Shown here in pieces: positions 12,155-12,742 of a stretch of DNA of 12,742 bases. Position 1 is the first letter of the stretch, and each line of letters begins with the position of its first letter. The notes below the pieces were generated by a model, which was given only the letters and a program-made list of their open reading frames with translations, searched no databases and had not been told where the DNA came from. The stretch lies in assembly GCA_964466745.1 (NCBI GenBank), contig CAYXOX010000085.1:1-12742 (forward strand), given 5' to 3'. The DNA is from CAYXOX01 sp964466745. GTDB taxonomy: Bacteria > Pseudomonadota > Alphaproteobacteria > Rhodobacterales > Rhodobacteraceae. The position numbers and the translations under genes are program-made.

Positions 12155-12742
12155 CACTCCTCGTTGTACCGATACCCGATACCGTACAGCGTCTCGATGG
12201 CTGCAAACTCCGGGTCGGCCGAGCGCATCTTCTTGCGCAGCCGCTTGATGTGGCTGTCGATTGTCCGGTCGTCCACATACACCTGGTCGTCGTAGGCGAC
12301 GTCCATCAGCTGGTCGCGGCTCTTCACGAAGCCCGGGCGTTGGGCGAGCGCCTGCAGCAGCAGGAATTCGGTGACCGTGAGGGAAACCTCGTTGCCTTTC
12401 CAGCTCACCGAGTGGCGAAGGGGGTCCATCGTCAGATGCCCGCGCTCCATGATCTTGGTTTCCTCGGTGGTGCCCACCTCGTCGGATGCGATCGCGTCCT
12501 GACGGCGTAGCAGCGCGCGGATGCGTTCAACGAGGAGCCGTTGGGAGAAGGGCTTCTTGACGTAGTCGTCGGCGCCCATGCGCAGCCCGAGCACCTCGTC
12601 GATCTCGTCGTCCTTCGAGGTGAGGAAGATCACCGGCATCGAGGATTTCTGGCGGAGCCGCTGCAGCAGATCCATTCCATCCATGCGCGGCATCTTGATG
12701 TCCAGCACCGCCATGTCGGGCAGTTTGCGGTTGAACGCATCC
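12154..12742 (-). CDS. chvI: ChvI-type OmpR-family response regulator, N-terminus cut off
   Basis: The frame is open to the right edge, so the gene is partial: 195 codons before the stop are present and roughly 45 N-terminal residues are missing. The visible receiver part begins DAFNRKLPDMAVLDIKMPRM, with the phosphorylated Asp in AVLDIKMP; VIFLTSKDD carries the conserved Thr/Ser and DDYVKKPFS the conserved Lys. The OmpR-type winged helix follows (LTVTEFLLLQALAQRPGFV, then the VDDRTIDSHIKRLRKKM recognition helix, and ETLYGIGYRY). It is the DNA-binding partner of ChvG, encoded directly downstream with a one-base overlap. The internal ATG at 12714 is a receiver-domain Met and not the start. In many relatives pckA lies divergently beyond chvI; that would be outside this window. 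Confidence 0.95.
   Translation of the reverse strand, partial: DAFNRKLPDMAVLDIKMPRMDGMDLLQRLRQKSSMPVIFLTSKDDEIDEVLGLRMGADDYVKKPFSQRLLVERIRALLRRQDAIASDEVGTTEETKIMERGHLTMDPLRHSVSWKGNEVSLTVTEFLLLQALAQRPGFVKSRDQLMDVAYDDQVYVDDRTIDSHIKRLRKKMRSADPEFAAIETLYGIGYRYNEE

Noticed and set aside
12154..12714. ATG at 12714 as the true start of chvI
   Set aside because: It would begin in the middle of the receiver domain just before the phosphorylated Asp; the frame stays open to the window edge with matching family residues.

Overview
The window reads as ordinary, gene-dense chromosome from a high-GC alphaproteobacterium, most likely a member of the Rhodobacterales (Roseobacter/Paracoccaceae type). Reasons: the chvI-chvG-hprK-rapZ-EIIA(Man)-HPr order, the short catalytic-only HPr kinase, the small HIG1-type membrane protein beside a PduO-type cobalamin adenosyltransferase, etfB-etfA close to a 3-hydroxybutyryl-CoA dehydrogenase, and the family resemblance of the individual proteins. 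I see no rRNA, tRNA, CRISPR, insertion sequence, prophage or plasmid feature.

Left part (1-2489): the first 34 codons of parC (topoisomerase IV subunit A) leave the window on the minus strand. Across a short divergent gap, a plus-strand run holds an SH3-domain envelope protein, a short-chain dehydrogenase, a 68-residue two-helix membrane protein of HIG1 type, and a corrinoid adenosyltransferase. The last two lie 3 nt apart.

Middle part (2490-7323): an AraC-type regulator with a GyrI-like ligand-binding half lies on the minus strand, divergent from etfB-etfA (start and stop overlap by 1 nt). etfA converges on a minus-strand DUF6473-like gene of unknown function, and the two stop codons share the tetranucleotide CTAG. 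That gene is divergent from 3-hydroxybutyryl-CoA dehydrogenase (hbd). The hbd copy contains ten Ns followed by 44 nt that end in a repeat of the 13 nt before the gap. This breaks an otherwise standard Rossmann fold and looks like a scaffolding artefact. Together etfAB and hbd point to acyl-CoA / beta-oxidation or hydroxybutyrate metabolism.

Right part (7324-12742): seven minus-strand genes, read right to left, form one probable operon: chvI (cut by the window end), chvG, hprK, rapZ, an EIIA of the mannose family, HPr, and a lysophospholipid acyltransferase. It is a regulatory PTS: there is an HPr and a lone EIIA but no sugar-transporting EIIB/EIIC, plus a kinase for HPr serine phosphorylation, physically tied to an envelope-stress two-component system. 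A lipid acyltransferase closes the row.

I found no clearly new biological system. The points most worth a second look are the faulty hbd locus, the regulatory PTS/ChvGI/RapZ/acyltransferase row, the unknown DUF6473-like gene, and a few start-codon decisions (a TTG and a GTG) where automated calls may err.
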